This document shows positions 63,809 through 64,000 of a stretch of DNA of 64,000 nucleotides, piece after piece (within the stretch, counting starts at the first letter, position 1; the number at the start of each line of letters is the position of its first letter). Below the pieces are notes generated by a model, which made no database searches, was not told the DNA's origin, and worked only from the letters and a program-made list of their open reading frames with translations. The stretch is from assembly GCF_001953875.1 (NCBI RefSeq), contig NZ_MQUR01000013.1, positions 1 through 64,000 on the forward strand, given 5' to 3'. A program made the position numbers and the translations under genes. The DNA is from Streptomyces amritsarensis (GTDB taxonomy: Bacteria; Actinomycetota; Actinomycetes; Streptomycetales; Streptomycetaceae).

Positions 63809-64000
63809 TCAGAGTGCCCCTTCCACGGCGCGGGCCACCCGAACCGCGTCGGCGGTCGCCCGTACCTCGTGGACCCGTACGGCCCAGGCGCCCTGGTGGG
63901 CGGCGATCGCGGAGACCGCGGCCGTGGCGGCGTCGCGTTCGCGGGCCGGAGGCGGGGCGGCGTCGGCCCCGCCGGCCAGGACCCGGCCGAGGAAGCGCTT
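63809..64000 (-). CDS. folP: Dihydropteroate synthase, C-terminal part (runs off the window)
   Basis: Only the last about 63 codons lie in the window. The reverse-strand translation reads KRFLGRVLAGG, ARERDAATAAVSAIAAHQGA, then WAVRVHEVRATADAVRVARA before TGA. This is the end of dihydropteroate synthase, with the KR-F-LG motif and the C-terminal RVHxV pterin/phosphate-binding segment. The enzyme joins p-aminobenzoate to the pterin pyrophosphate made by FolK. It is the first visible gene of the leftward fol operon. Confidence 0.9.
   Translation of the reverse strand, partial: KRFLGRVLAGGADAAPPPARERDAATAAVSAIAAHQGAWAVRVHEVRATADAVRVARAVEGAL

Overview
The window reads as chromosomal DNA of a Streptomyces or very close relative. 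It is very GC-rich, with strongly G/C-biased third codon positions, frequent GTG starts and long spurious antisense frames. It carries genus-typical genes: a TipAL regulator, a WhiJ-type regulator triad, an AfsR-type SARP, a Streptomyces-style type VII secretion locus, and a ppa-dacB-tilS-hpt-ftsH-folE-folK-folB-folP block whose order matches S. coelicolor from memory. No rRNA, tRNA, CRISPR array or insertion sequence was seen.

Left accessory end (1-5.2 kb): a frameshifted O-methyltransferase, an ABC-2 (NatAB-like) transporter, an in-frame chimera of an ABC-exporter start and an M16-peptidase end, a small unknown protein, and a LuxR-type regulator that looks 5'-truncated. This looks like the eroded edge of a natural-product cluster.

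Biosynthetic core (5.2-21.9 kb): a leftward operon encodes an L-ornithine/lysine N-hydroxylase relative, a diaminobutyrate-type aminotransferase, a MetA-family acyltransferase, an aspartokinase, an EntS-like MFS exporter and a one-module C-A-T-TE NRPS with EntF architecture. Together they suggest aspartate -> L-2,4-diaminobutyrate (DABA) -> N4-hydroxy-DABA -> N4-acetyl-N4-hydroxy-DABA -> iterative oligomerisation and thioesterase release, i.e. a DABA-based hydroxamate peptide. Reading the other way from the same 434-base divergent region is a SARP with a TTA codon, followed by a cassette of a 35-residue candidate precursor peptide, a cobalamin-type radical SAM RiPP-maturation protein and a DUF5825-like protein. 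The divergent region holds heptamer repeats at the 11-base period typical of SARP operators. This is the strongest candidate for an undescribed system.

Type VII secretion and polymorphic toxin (21.9-38.2 kb, all leftward): two PQQ-propeller/lipoprotein-like membrane proteins, a small membrane protein, EccD, a MinD-like ATPase, EccC, a DUF6177 protein, two WXG100-like proteins, a DUF6507-like protein, a 925-residue toxin ending in a PD-(D/E)XK nuclease domain, and an Imm49 immunity protein.

Right half (38.2-64 kb), mostly core: a serine hydrolase, a SigE-type sigma factor cut off before region 4, a PolA-type polymerase, a DUF2786 protein, a WhiJ-type triad (DUF397, ATPase, XRE-DUF5753) with three copies of a shared palindromic site, an aldehyde dehydrogenase, PBP2, a DinB protein, TipAL with its operator, DedA, a ThrE exporter, pyrophosphatase, DacB, a DUF2342 metalloprotease, TilS, Hpt, FtsH and the folate genes, ending inside folP. 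Several strong hairpin terminators separate these units.
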